Shown one piece after another: positions 1 through 12,079 of a stretch of 64,000 nt of DNA (the first letter of the stretch is position 1; every line of letters starts with the position of its first letter). Location: positions 17,853,999 to 17,917,998 of the forward strand of contig ML679969.1 of assembly GCA_007922225.1 (NCBI GenBank). The letters are read 5' to 3'. The notes below the pieces were generated by a model. That model saw only the letters and a list, made by a program, of their open reading frames with translations, was not told where the DNA came from and searched no databases. The translations under genes and the position numbers were made by a program. The DNA is from Emydura subglobosa. Lineage: Eukaryota > Chordata > Testudines > Chelidae.

Positions 1-1880
1 ATGCTCCTGAGGCAAAGAACCTGATCTCTGGCTTTGGAGGAGGTTAAGTCAGGACAAAAGTAACAGTTGGTCAAAGGTGAGGGAGCTGCAGGGACCCTCC
101 CCAAAGAGAGCTGAGAGGAAGCTGGCATAGCACTGTGTGGCCAGAGGAGTGATGCACATCCCAGTGTCTGACTCACAGCTTGGCAGGGATTCTCTTGGCT
201 GCATTGGCTGGAAAGCATTATGTCAATTGTGTTCAGCTAGGAGGTAAACGTTAATTCTTCTTTGTTGCTAAGATTTCAAACCTGTGTAATTAATTCTGGC
301 AACACCAGAGGAAGTGAAGTGGTTAAGTGAAGGTTCTGCATGTGGTGTGCCAGTTACAAGTGCAACCTCAAGCAGGCCTCTGCCAGCAGATCCTGTATTT
401 CAGGTTGGGCTGGAATCCGGGCAGACTGCTTCTTTTTTCAAGTACTTTAGATCTGGCTGCTCTCCCTCCAGAAGAGGCTCTTCTGGAAAACAACAATGTG
501 TGTATGAAAGAGATTGAGGGCCTGGCCAAGACCAATCCATAGCCTGGCTATGAACATAGTTAAGATTCTGCCTACACTTCAGATTGGAGCCATGCTGTAA
601 CTGGGTGGAGGCAAACTGTGACATAATCATGTTCCCTGATGTTACTGCCCCTGTGCTGTGGACAGGCCCAGAGCATTTACAAATGTACAGAGACTCTCAT
701 TGCCCTATGCAGTGGCCAGCGCACCCTGGAGGGTAGAATCGATGATGCTCTCTGCAAATTACCACTCCCACAGCTTTTTCTTCCAGAAGTGTCAGTATAG
801 CCCTCAGCCCTACTTGATACTTGGTAAACTTCCATCTTTCCTGACCAGGCTCATTACACAGATGTCTCCATAGCGCACCTGGCACCATGGTATCTAGGCA
901 TCAGAGTTCCTGGAGGAATTTCCTGTGTTACAGAGAGGAGAACAAACTGGTTTGCAAATCAGTATTCCAATCAGTTAAAATCTTATCTGATGTGCATAAG
1001 GACACAGTGTAATCTAAAATCTAAACTATTGTTATTCAGGCTTTGGTATTTCCTGAGGCTACTCTCCCTCCCACCAATCAGCTTTCCCAACCCATCCACA
1101 GAGATTCTCCTGCTTTGGAAACTTGTCCTTACCCAGCCACAGCATTGCTTCTGTCAGCTGCCCAGACTCCTGCAAAGGCTCATAGGAGGAAAAGTGACAG
1201 TCAAGTAAACCTTTTCTGGGTTGGGAAGGGCATGGGGAGAACACTACCGGCCTCTTTTCAGTGCTGCTCACTGCAGCTGATTCAGCTCCTTTGTTGAAAG
1301 ATTCAGAGATAATGTTTGCATCTTAAGAAAGTCTGAGAGTCAACAGCCCTTCATGCCTCCCCAGGATCTGTAGAGATTGCACTATAGGTGTGTTTTATCT
1401 GGAATTAACTTCCCACAGTACAGAGGGGGTGCTGATTGCAAAGTTGACAGTGCCTGGTACCCATTACGTTATATAAACAGCGCATTACTCCTTCAGCAGG
1501 ATTAAGACCTGGAGGATTGGCTACTTGATGCAGCATTGTCTGGTGGTCAGAGAACACGACTGGAAGCTTTGGAGGACTAGGTCATTCCTTTCTTATTTCA
1601 TAGACACATTGCAAAGAATACTTACTGCCTGTGCAGATCTTTAAAGATGCAGTGTGCTGCAGATGATCTAAGTGATGATCTCAGTACGGAAAACTTCCTG
1701 CAGACTTGTGCTCCAGTGAGTCTCCTTACTGGATTATGAAACAAGGCAGAACTTATAACACCTCTTCTGTTGTTGACACAATAAGGGGCAAAGGGGTGGT
1801 GACTCTCTTCCAAGTTTCTTTCTCTGCAGACAGGCTGTCACCGAAATCTGTGCTAAGATGGCTGAGTGCTCACTCAGAGC
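1..1880. other. unassigned sequence, no gene or repeat recognised
   Basis: No open frame exceeds about 84 codons, and none has recognisable domains or exon-like splice borders. No CpG cluster, tandem repeat or transposon terminus was seen. It reads as ordinary AT-leaning intergenic or intronic DNA. Old repeats decayed beyond recognition by eye could be present. Confidence 0.6.
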
Positions 1881-1931
1881 TGTTGGACTAGATGGACTCA
1901 TGGTCTGGTCCAGAATCGCAACTCCTATATT
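1881..1931 (+). mobile_element. CR1 LINE 3'-tail fragment
   Basis: The segment carries the CR1 3'-end wording seen in turtle CR1s: an actagatgg motif, then a tggtctggtccag block, then gcaactcctat. It is the sense orientation of the motif found reversed at 27.82-27.9 kb and 47.3 kb. Only the last 50 bases or so are recognisable, as is usual for 5'-truncated CR1 insertions. The call is by motif recognition and no target duplication was identified. Confidence 0.55.
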
Positions 1932-4900
1932 TTGTCTACCAGTAATGAGAACTTCTCATGTCTGTCTGTGCTTTAGACAGTAACTGACATTCTTTACTAT
2001 GCCACTTATAGAAAATTGGTGCAGGCCTGTGCTGCGTGTAGCTAGAATCGAATACATGCACCTCAGGGCTGTCAAAGTGGGGAAGAGTCCAGCGAGAGTT
2101 CTCTTTGCTACTTGCACTGATTACCACAGATATTGGTGTTATAACCTGCAGGTTTCTCCCCACAGTTCAGTCTCCCTTTTCATTTGACCTGTGAGAATTG
2201 ATGAAAGTGACATTAAAATAACTCCCATCACTCCAAACTGACTACATCATAAAAGAGGAAGCAGTTGCTTAGGGAAAAGCCTCTTTGTTAACAATGGGAG
2301 ACACTTCCTGTATGATGCTTTCTGAATAAATACTTCTTTAATCTGCAGGAGCAAGAAAGTTCCTTTTTGTGTCTGATCGCTTCTTTTAGTAGTCTGAGAA
2401 ACTTAAGAACACACAGAATTTTGTTCTTCATCAAGAAAGCAATCTGCATGGGCCTGGAGAAGCAGAGCCCAAATCCAGTGGGATATGAATGAGCTAATGG
2501 GATCAGAGAAAAATTGGAAGCATTTACTTAGCTATTCAAGATATTTAGAACAAATAATTTCAATTCTCTGTTAGCATGCCAACAACCTCTACGGGTGGGG
2601 AAATAGTATCTAATGCAAGAAACAGACAGTGAGGCTTCTAAGTCGTCTGTCGCTTTATCAGAATTTAGTGGAGGGAAAGCACTATACTAATACTAATATC
2701 AAGTTGCTCCAACCCCTCAGAACCTGAGAAGTGGAGGAGGATTCTGGGAAAATGTTCCCTTGCATCTGCATCAAGGAAGGAAAATATAAAGGCGTAGAGA
2801 CCAAACTGCATGGACTGATCTGTAAAGTTCAATAGAGTATCAAGTTAACCAAATGGGTCCACAGGAAAGAAAGACCAAGTGTTTAAAGTCACCCCTGGGG
2901 AAAATAAATTGAGAGACATACAAAGGAGAAGCAGACTCCAGGCGAAGGAGAAACCCACAGTCTTCACAGGGTCTCCTTTCTTTCCAGAGTCGGAGGTGAT
3001 GGATGTAACTCTTTGAATACTGATCAGAAGGGAATTCATTTCCCAGCTGTTTTCTATTCTCCCTTGTTAGTTTGTGCTCCCACGTTTCTGTGGCGAATAC
3101 CGGATCTTAGTGCCTACAGTACTGTGCAGGAACTGCAGCTTTACTCATGTGTGACTCATAGGATACTGCAAACCACCTACCGTAACAGCTGGCTAGATGT
3201 CATTGCCCATTTACAAAGAGCTACAGAGCACACACTGGGTCTGAGTGCCATTTAGATTTATTCAGAAGCATAACGAGCTGCCTGCTGCCTTCCTGAGCCT
3301 AGGGTTTGAGTTTTAAACCTATGAGGGTTTGTTTCCTTTGTTTTCTGAAGATGCTTTAATGCTCTCAATTCACTGTACAAACAAAGAATAGAGACCCATC
3401 AGCAGTTCTCACATGGGCAAACTGTCAGCTACATAATTAGTAATATACTAGTAGTGACCTTCTCTAAATGTAACACACCAAATGTTCTTTATCTCCACAT
3501 CATGGCATCAGCATGTAGGATCAGATCTCTGGGGAGTGTGATGGCAGAGTTGCCAGTCCCAGAGGCCAGGAAAAAGCACAGTTTGCATCACACCCTGCAT
3601 TTGCCAGCTTTTAGGTGAATAACTAAAACAAAAAGGAGGCAGGAATTTGACTGAGACTTTTCTTTCCAGCCCTTTTCAGGGTGAACAGTTTGTCTGGTGA
3701 GAACTTGCTTCATGTCAGAGCCAGCTCTATATTTCCCTGATTACTCTGCTGAGGGCTTTACATTTATATAAGCAGGAGAATCCTGTTATTCCCACTAAGC
3801 AGCGCAGGTACAGGGAGACCTTGCTTGTTCACGTGATGAGCTTTAGTTCTATTCCATAAAGGAGTTTTCCAGCACCTTGGGGGCTGTGCACAGCTTGGCC
3901 AAGAGCCCAAAGCCATTGCCCTGAAGAATGACACAATATTAATGAAGGGGATGTGCAGCAGAGACAATGTGTAGGGTCTGGGGGAACCATTTACCTTCCT
4001 TGCTGTTCACAAAATGGAGCATATGAAGCTGTAGCTGCTCAAGCATATTTTTCTCTATGTTTCTTTAGATGATAGCCATGGTCTTGAGCAGCAAATGATG
4101 ATTCTTCAGCTCTGAGCACAGAATGCAAAGAGTGAATCACTGACACTATGGACACTCTCAGTAACTCGGTGCAGTGTGGGACAGGGGCAGCATGGTAAGG
4201 ACTGGGTGGAGTAGAGGAAGGAAAAAGCATTTCTCTTCTAGAATCTCTGTTCCTGAAGCTGCAAAGAGCTAGAGAGAACAAGGGAATGGGTAGAATCAGA
4301 TTCTGATTCCACTTCCCCAATAACAGCGTGAAGTCCCTACATGTCACATTCAGGCATTAGAAAGCTGATATAGATGAGTATTCCAGTGCTTGGCCCATAG
4401 GAAGTGCCACTTCCTTCTATGGAAAGGGATGGAAAGACAAGAAGCAATGGGTCTTCGGCCCTGCTCTATTCCCTTAGCCAGATGCAGCTCCTTAGGTGAG
4501 TGATTAGGTGTGTGTGTGAGAGAGAGATGCAAATGATCACAAATGGAGTGTGATTATTACTGGTATATGCTGGTCACAGATAACGTGAACTCTCAGTGGC
4601 ACAGTTAAAAGCTCTGTCTAGGCACATTACTGCATCGTACAGGATGTGACAGGAAATCCTCACTAAAGCCTACACCTAACTCTCTTTGATTAAAATGAAG
4701 TTGGAAGAAGAATGCTGGAGTTCAATTCACAAAGAAGCAGGTGCACGCAATGCAGGTTACATGGCTGAGGCTTCTGTTTATATGTTACACATCCTTCTCC
4801 ATTCTGCCTTATTCCTGCAACCCTGTTTGTACAGAGTTACCTTATACTACAGACTTTGTGGCAGTATACACATTGGAGGGACAGGACTGCTGCTATCTGC

Positions 4901-5905
4901 ATGGGAATTTGCTGTAGGCTCACCTCTGGTTCCTGATTGTCCCAGGTTTCGCATGCTCATTACTTTAGGACCTAGTGCAGAGAGATGCAGCCCCAGTAAG
5001 ATTGCTAGAGCAATCTGATCTTTTACTATTATGATTGCAGAGATGCAGTTTTATTACTTCCAGGGGTTTCATACTCCTTTGGAATATCCAATGTGATATG
5101 ACATATGGAGTGGGTTGGATGTACGAATTATAAACTGAATAGTGCTGGACTGGCAGAGCTGCTCAATGATTCTAGCTGAAAGAGTTTTCAATCCAGTGCT
5201 TGGTAAATACTTAGTTTGTATAAAATGGCTGCTTGTTTCAGAAACTGAACCCAGGGCTTCATGCCACTTGGTCTTGGGAATTTAATTCCTGCATGCTGTC
5301 CTCTCACTGGTTAGTCAAGTACACATTCTGTGCAGTTTTATTGACCTCTTACCTTAACGCTTCTAACATTCTTTGCTTCCAAAACCATACTAACACTTAG
5401 ATAAGTATTGGCTGCAGCCATTTTAGTCTATACATAGATAAAATAGAAGATACCTCCCTGTGTGTTTTTCAATGTCTTAAGTGTTAGTCACTTCTAACTG
5501 AAGCAGATATCCTGCAAATTGCATCAGGTTATGGGGTTTTGCTGCTGCTAGAGAGTCTCGGACTGAGGAGTTTAAGCACAAAGTAAACAAAGCCAGAGCA
5601 AAGTGAAAGTTGGACGTCAGGTTTGAACTTTGTATAGAACACTAAATATGGTCACACATCTCTGCAACCATAATAGGAAGGGATGAGGCACTCACTTGCA
5701 GGAATGAGATTTGTAGGAGACAGAAGGAAAAAGGTGGGTGTGTTCCCCTAACATCTAAACCCTCCAATGAGTATATCCACGGACTACATTTAGAAAGGCC
5801 CAAAAAACCAGGACTGACCTTAGCCAGCACCATTGTACACCCCGGGTGCTTCCTCCCTTTCAGAATGATCATCCTGGGTGGGTATGCAGTGCTGTTAGAA
5901 GAGTT
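1932..5905. other. unassigned sequence
   Basis: No gene or clear transposon was recognised. The longest frames (102 codons on minus near 4.04-4.35 kb and 110 codons on plus near 4.69-5.02 kb) show no domain, signal peptide or conserved motif and look like chance openings. A short GT/GA-rich run (about 4509-4528) is the only simple repeat noted. Confidence 0.55.
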
Positions 5906-5907
5906 CT

Positions 5908-5995
5908 GTGTAAGTGTGAAAGTTGGTCTCTCTGTTATTGGACCAACTTCTGCTGGGAAGAGATATTCCCTTCCTCACCTGGTCTCTATAACATC
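5908..5995 (+). repeat. interspersed repeat tail with 'ggaccaactt' motif, copy 1
   Basis: This is a diverged relative of the block at about 26.70-26.83 kb. The shared order is a gag(t/c)tctgtgtaa motif, a gaaag(t/c)ttg(g/t)tctct motif, a central Y-rich 'attggaccaact' segment, then cctcac(c/t) followed by ctggtctct. The family is widespread in reptile and bird genomes, where the intact form carries an AATAAA-containing segment. Here that segment has decayed to a gaagagatattccc stretch. I do not assign a formal family name. Confidence 0.5.
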
Positions 5996-6410
5996 CAGGC
6001 TATCTCATTAGTGTGAATCTACAGAGCCTCTTATCCTACTTCTGAGTCTCCAAGGAAGCTGCATGCACTTCCTTGCTTTTACCCTGAGCAAACATAGTCA
6101 GACAGAACACCAGAGGTTACTAGTTCAGATATATTACACATTACATCATTTTATTGCACCAACTGACTCATTAGATCAGTTTATTTAGCAATTAAACAGT
6201 ATTAAATGAGGGACTTGTATCAGCATATACCAGCCCTGGCCCAGCTGACAGCACAGCCTACTCCCTTCTCTAATCAGCACCCAGATACATTTATCTCCAC
6301 TCCCAGAGACAGGAAGAGAGCAGCAGTACCTGGATATGGGCTAGTAGGGAACACAATTTATAAGGAAAGAAATCAGGTGAGACTTTAAAAATCTGTAATT
6401 GTTATTAATA
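5996..6410. other. unassigned sequence
   Basis: Nothing recognised. It leads into an AT-rich TTATTATT stretch that forms the tail of the next repeat. Confidence 0.5.
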
Positions 6411-6552
6411 TAACTATTATTATTATTTATTTGTATTTTGGTAGTGCCTAGGAGCCCAAGTCATGGATCGAGATGCCATTGTGCTAGGTGCTGTACATAT
6501 CCAGAGTGAAAGAAGTGGTCCCTAACCCAAAGAACTTACAATCTAAATAATA
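6411..6552 (-). mobile_element. L3/CR1-like LINE (or MIR-like) 3' fragment
   Basis: Going left to right it has a TTATTATTTATTTG tail, a 'gcctaggagccc' block, a 'cattgtgctaggtgctgtac' block and a terminal 'aagaacttacaatcta' block. This matches a very common amniote repeat whose sense strand starts near 'tagattgtaagctctttgggg' and ends in an A/T-rich tail, so this copy lies on the minus strand. Shorter relatives in the opposite orientation sit at 37.12 and 41.37 kb. Assignment to L3 rather than MIR or L2 is uncertain. Confidence 0.6.
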
Positions 6553-8143
6553 ATGAATAATCTAATTGAATAACATAACCTGGATGCGAAGGCAGCAGAC
6601 TTTGTGAGCTTTGTACTAGCCCTGAATCTATCAACTCTTACCCCTAAACTCTGATATCACACCTATATCCTTACCTGCTGCAACTCCCACTAGTCCCTTC
6701 CTGATCCCTGAGACTCAGTTCTGCCAAAGCACCTTAACCTTGACCAGCAAAACCCCTTCTTCTCCATTAATCACTGCCAGTTGTTCCTGATAACACAGAT
6801 GGTTTTCTGATGTAGATAAATAAACACTGGAGGAGAGATTCAACTCACGACACTTCTTTCATTTGTGCGTTACCCTGTCTCTTCAGAGAATGCAGTCAGA
6901 TATAGTGAAGTCATGTTATTGAGTTCCCACACCCTGCCTATGTCATTGAGGCCTGTAGTTGTATTTGAATGGTTTGAGAGTCCATAGTGACCCCACGAGT
7001 ACCCTCTAGACTCAATGGAAAAGGTGGTGTCCTATAAGGAGAGCTGGATATGGAAGGAGAGATGATGTTGCCCAAAACATTTTAAAGAAAGCTTGTATTT
7101 TATGGATGAGGAAACACATTATCTCTTCAAATCTCACTTTGAGTGACTGTTTGTGCAGTAAACGCTTGAATATCTGCAAAGCAACATGCTGTGGTTGCTG
7201 AACAGGAAAATGAATTTCCTGGGTTGATCTCTCTAGGTATAAGGCTGCATATCCTGCGGTCTTTTTATTGTTTCACAAGTCTTCATTCTTCTGCGTGCAC
7301 TGCATGCTTTTTCTTGGAATCAAACAGATAAAAATAATTCTGGTCATCACTGATTTTCATACAACTATTTAGTCTCGTCTAAGGATTTCATCACACCTGA
7401 ATCTCTTTAGAAACAGATTGAAAACTGTAATAGTAATGAACATACAGATCATAGCGGAGCAGTGATTAAGGGGGTACATATTTGAAGGATGTGTAGTTGG
7501 GATATGGATGGCATAACAATACAAAAGCCCAGTGCAATTTGGGATAAATACAATACAGATACACAATTAAACTGAAGTTTTAGGGCCAAATTGTCACATA
7601 GACCTTTATGCAGAATAATTTAATAACAACCCTTCTCACACAGAGCAATTTATATTTTCACAGGACTCTGTATATAGAATCTGAGTGTCAAGATATGTAA
7701 ATGTCCATTTTCTAATCACAAAAAGTTAACACTGCCAGACTGACAGGTGTACCTTCAGAATCTTGCTCAAAAGCGGGTCCCTCTTTGAGCTTGATCTTTC
7801 TGACACAACTGACACCTAGCCTTTAAATAGCAGACAGCTTTAAAGAGCCTAGTCACTTGAGGTTGCTGCCAGGAGAAAGCAGGTCCTCAAAGAGCTTCTG
7901 AACTGAATACCCTTTCCCTGCATTTCTTCTGCTCTCCATAGCTGGGCAGCAGGATGTTTTCATTTCCACAGCATTAAATCGCCTCTACAGCTGGCAATAA
8001 AGCTATCTTCACCTTTGCACCCCATAGGAAACAGATACTCACTGGACCTTTCTAAAGTGGGAGGATAAAGTCTCCTTTTTGTCAGCTGGAATAACCTGGT
8101 TCAGTCTCTTGACTGAGAGCTGGGAGGCGCCACTCTCTCTGCA
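6553..8143. other. unassigned sequence
   Basis: No gene, splice-bounded exon or transposon terminus was recognised. A few short frames under 70 codons carry no motifs. Confidence 0.5.
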
Positions 8144-8209
8144 TGAAATCCTGGCCCGGTTTTAGTCATTAGGAGCTTTATCATTAACTTCAGTGGGGCC
8201 AGGATTTTA
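8144..8209. mobile_element. short palindromic MITE
   Basis: The two ends are inverted copies of each other: left tgaaatcctggccc, and right (reverse complement) ataaaatcctggcccc. Between them lies the 'attaacttcagtgggg' half of the 'attgacttcaatggg' centre typical of a palindromic turtle MITE family. It is about 66 bp and noncoding. The same family style, a palindrome centred on an 'agt(g/c)a' segment, appears at 30.27 kb and 46.53 kb. Confidence 0.55.
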
Positions 8210-11200
8210 TTCTCCCTCCCCCCACAGGGACTTTTCAGGCCTGACAGGACTTCCTCCAACCATATGTGAGTTCAGGGTTTGAATGTGGAACTTTGTGCTG
8301 CAAATTCCCTGGTGAATAAAGGTCAAACATCTCTGCATCAGGTGATTCTCCCCACTCTGCCCAAACAATGAGCTGCTATTGCCAGGCAGACAGCTACCTC
8401 CAAGACGTGCTCACTCTTATTTTTGTAATCACTGTTACGGTGCCATAGATGTGCACCGACATCCCCTCTGTCTAGTCTTGCCATTTAACTATGGATTCCC
8501 TTCAAATCCTGGTGGTGGGTGGTTACTATATTTGCAAATATTTACAGGCTGTAACTGTGGCTTAGCCCGTGGCCCAGCAGCATTAGGGGAGGTCAGAAGG
8601 CAGCTCTGCAGAGAAAGGAAGGCCTCAGGATGGTTTGAATTAGCACAGTTAGTTCAGAAGTGAGTCCAAGTATGTTTACAGGATACTTATGGCTTCTTCT
8701 GACCCATCAGTGTTTGTTATACCAGCTCAGAGCCAATATACCAACCTGTAACTCAGCCCCTCCGCTATGTGTGATAAACGGGTATATATCTAAAGGGATT
8801 CTGCATTGGTGTCAGTCAGGACAATGTTGCAGCCAGGAGAAGTCCAGCTCAAGGAGCAGGGTGAAGGCATATGTAGGTCTAAATTGTGTACATGAATCTT
8901 CGCTTCTGGTTTCCATGTGTTACACCTGTACATATAAGTCATCTCCATGCAGTTCTCACTGTCTGCAAAGGGCCTGGGCCAGGAGGACTATCAAGATAGA
9001 GGATCTTGCAGAACAAGGGACATGTTCTTTCTTTGTTGCTTTCCTTAATCTACAGTAAATCACCTAGGCTGAGAGTCCATGTTTGCTTTTTGTGTGTGAA
9101 ACACACAACATGTTAAAGTAGGGAAAGGGGCTTCTCTCACTGACACCCATGTTACACTCCTCCCCATCCCTGCATTGGGGCTTTCCTTGCATTACCCTCC
9201 TCTGCCAGTCCTGTGTGTGTGTGTGACTTACGTCCACCTGCACTCACACATAACGGGCCAGATTCTGGGGTGATGTGAAATGGGGATTAAGTTATACATG
9301 GACAAGAGGGTCAGAGTCCAGGCTTCTGAACTGGTGCAGTTAATCTGCAAAGGGATTGGAAGAAGGTGGCTGTTACTGCAGATAGCCTCAGTTTTAGCCA
9401 CCTCATGATCTGGCCATGTGTGAGTGCCAAGGGAGGTGTAGATTCTAACTCCTCATTGTGTTACATGCTTTGGGATCCCACAGTATAAAATACACTAGAG
9501 AAAATGACATCCCCCACCTAGTTCTAACCCAATGTTTGTGTTTTTTTTCAGACACAGTTCTTTCTTCTGATCGGGGAGAGAGAAATGCTGTTGAACAAGA
9601 GCTTGCTGCCTGCCCACCTCAAAGGGAGGGCACTGATGATTCATTTACATTAATCTCTCTACCTTTTGCACTCTGAATTCATGCAGACAATGCAAGCGAA
9701 ATTCTTCCTCTGCTGCCTGCCCCACCCTGCAATTGCACTCCTAGACACCAGCCTATTTTCAAATCAGTCTCAGTCCTGCCTTTAGCTTCTAATTTCCAAA
9801 GAGCCATAAAGAAGTCACGACCTTTTAGCTGCTACCACTTGATAAACAAGTCATTTCACAGCAGTGGTCATTTCCTTCCATTAGAGACAAGGGCTGTTCC
9901 CTTGGCAGTCCTGCTGAGTGTGAAGTGGGCCTCGACTGGACAAGATCTATGAACAAAACAAACAGCTTGTGAAGTAGCATTTCAGCCCAGAAGCCTGCAT
10001 TGTCCCATAGATAGTAAGCAGAAACCATCATATGAATCTTACTTGCATGGCAATAATTATCATCAACTGCAATGGGAAATTAATAAAGTTGAATATTCCC
10101 AGGGAGAAAAATTGATGCTGTGTGTGTGTCTGTGTGCACATGTGAGAGAGAGAGAAACTATGTGCTGTGTACGAGTGAGTGTGCCCAGAGGGACATATCA
10201 TGAAGTCCATTCCTTACCTGTCAAGAGTCTCTTGGAAGCTACTGGGAGTTTTCTCTGAGTAAGAACTTCAGCGTTTGAGTGTGTGTGCATTTTCAGGCAT
10301 GCACATGTCTCATAGTAACTGGAGTGAGCATCAGTTGAGGAATACTAGGATCTTTGTTCTCTGGGTTTGTTTGGCTTTTTATAGTAACCCAGTCATGTAA
10401 CTGAGATGCCCACCCTCCAGTGTGCACATGGGTCTCTGTATTTGGAGTTTTGTAACGCTCTGTGGATTTCAGTGAGAATATGTATATGGAGTATATGAAG
10501 AATCTGGAACACTGAGTAAAAAGATGCACAGAAGAATCACAGTAAAGGGAATGACACTGAAGCATTGCTGTTGGTTGTCACATTAGGAGATAACTGATTG
10601 TGCCAGACCTTTGTTCCTCATCTGTTATGTAAAATGAGGCCCTGACAGGGGAACGTATGGGCTACAGTAGCTGGGCGGGCACAACAGAAAGGCATTCCAG
10701 CAGAGTTGCAGTCTGCCTACTGAGTGTTTTTGAATATGTTTTGGCTTCAGTTATGCTCTCACAGTTACTATATTTAATGTGCAGGTGTTTGGGGTAGGGA
10801 TGTGAGAGTTTAACAACAACTATTGTTACGATAGGCTCTGTTGTTTGCAGGGATTATTTGTTGCCCTTCAACCTTTTCTCTCTTTTTCTATGTTGGCTGA
10901 AGCATTTATATCCCATCATCTGCTTTCTTTTTAGCTGTCAGAGGGATTTTTGACAGCTTCACTATGGCCTAGCAGCCTCTCACTGGAGGAGAATTAGTCA
11001 TTTCCTTTCAATAATGGGTGAGTTCATTGGCTCAAGTGACTAATAAGCACCCACACTAGCTGCCTGGAGAGTGGGAGGAAAATAAAGAAACTGGTTCCTG
11101 TTTGGCTCTCCGGCCGAGCCTGCTGGACTGAGCCTGCTTCCTAACCCAGCTAATTAGAGCAATGCTCAGCACAGTAGTGCTGATACACATCTGGGCTATG

Positions 11201-11682
11201 CTGCTTCTGCTGAAACCCAGAGCTGCTTCAAGCTTGTAATTTCGAGGGGCAAAAAACCCTTTTATACTTTTAAACAAAACAAAAAATCTTAAATAATGTG
11301 GAGCATTCCTTACCGATTTTGCATTACAATCCTGTGAGACATGAAGAAAATATTTTCTAGCAGACAAACTTAAGCCTGGAAACATCTGTTCTGTACTAGC
11401 ACCTCTCTAAAACTACCATATTGTTCTCCAGGATCTCAGATTTTATTAAAAAGCAAGTCTTTAATTGTTGTTGTTGTGAAGAAAGCCTAAAAAATATGAA
11501 CCAAGTGCAGCCAATACAGAGATGTCTGCCTACATTGGCAGAGAGCCTGGAATAATAGCTCAGAGAGGTGTGAACTGCCCTATTCATCTCAGTGAGGAGT
11601 CAACAATGTAAACATTTAAATTATCATTGGACATCTGACTTAACTATTTCATGCCTCAGGTGTGAAGGGACTGGGAGGGTCA
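8210..11682. other. unassigned sequence with short GT/GA microsatellites
   Basis: A 132-codon plus-strand frame near 8.66-9.06 kb has no recognisable domain, is cysteine and serine rich in an unstructured way, and lacks splice context, so I do not call it a gene. Simple repeats lie at 9211-9225 (GT) and 10119-10157 (GT then GA). The 11.0-11.4 kb stretch has intact-looking mixed-composition sequence, including a TAATTA core, but nothing I can name. Confidence 0.5.
10119..10157. repeat. compound (GT)n ... (GA)n microsatellite
   Basis: A tgtgtgtgtct/gtgtgc run is followed by gtgagagagagaga. Impure alternating purine-pyrimidine repeat, expected to vary in length. Confidence 0.7.
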
Positions 11683-11690
11683 CAGATCTA

Positions 11691-12071
11691 CACTATTGGT
11701 TCTCAACCTTTCCAGACTACTGTACCCCTTTTAGGAGTCTGATTTGTCTTGCGGACCCTACCCCAAATTTCATTTCACTTTAAAACTACTTGCTTACAAA
11801 ATAAGATATAAAAATACAAGAGTCACAGCACTTACTGAAAATTGCTTATTTTATCATTTTTACCATATAATTATAACATCAATTGGAATATAAACATTGT
11901 ACTTTCGTTTCAGTGTATAGTATATAGAGCAGTATAAACAAGTCATTGTCTGTATGAAATTTTAGTTTGTACTGACTTCGCTAGTGCTTTTTATGTAGCC
12001 TGTTGTAAAACTAGGCAAACATCTAGATGAATTGATGTACCCCTGGAAAACCTCTGCATAGCCCCGAACTC
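11691..12071. mobile_element. nonautonomous hAT-type DNA transposon (MITE), about 381 bp
   Basis: The left end reads cactattggttctcaacc followed by a 'gtacccctttt' block. The right end has 'gtacccctggaa' followed by 'catagccccgaac', an inverted counterpart in which the ggttctcaacc-type terminus has decayed. The interior is AT-rich and noncoding. Flanking 8-bp segments cagatcta (11683-11690) and ctgatctt (12072-12079) agree at 6 of 8 positions and are a plausible worn hAT target duplication. The overall sequence matches an abundant turtle hAT MITE as I remember it. Confidence 0.65.
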
Positions 12072-12079
12072 CTGATCTT

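Noticed and set aside
4686..5018. 110-codon plus-strand frame
   Set aside because: No motif or context supporting a gene. Upstream region has no promoter-like or splice-like signal worth naming.
8660..9058. 132-codon plus-strand frame
   Set aside because: No recognisable motif, signal peptide or exon borders. Length is within chance expectation for 64 kb searched in six frames.
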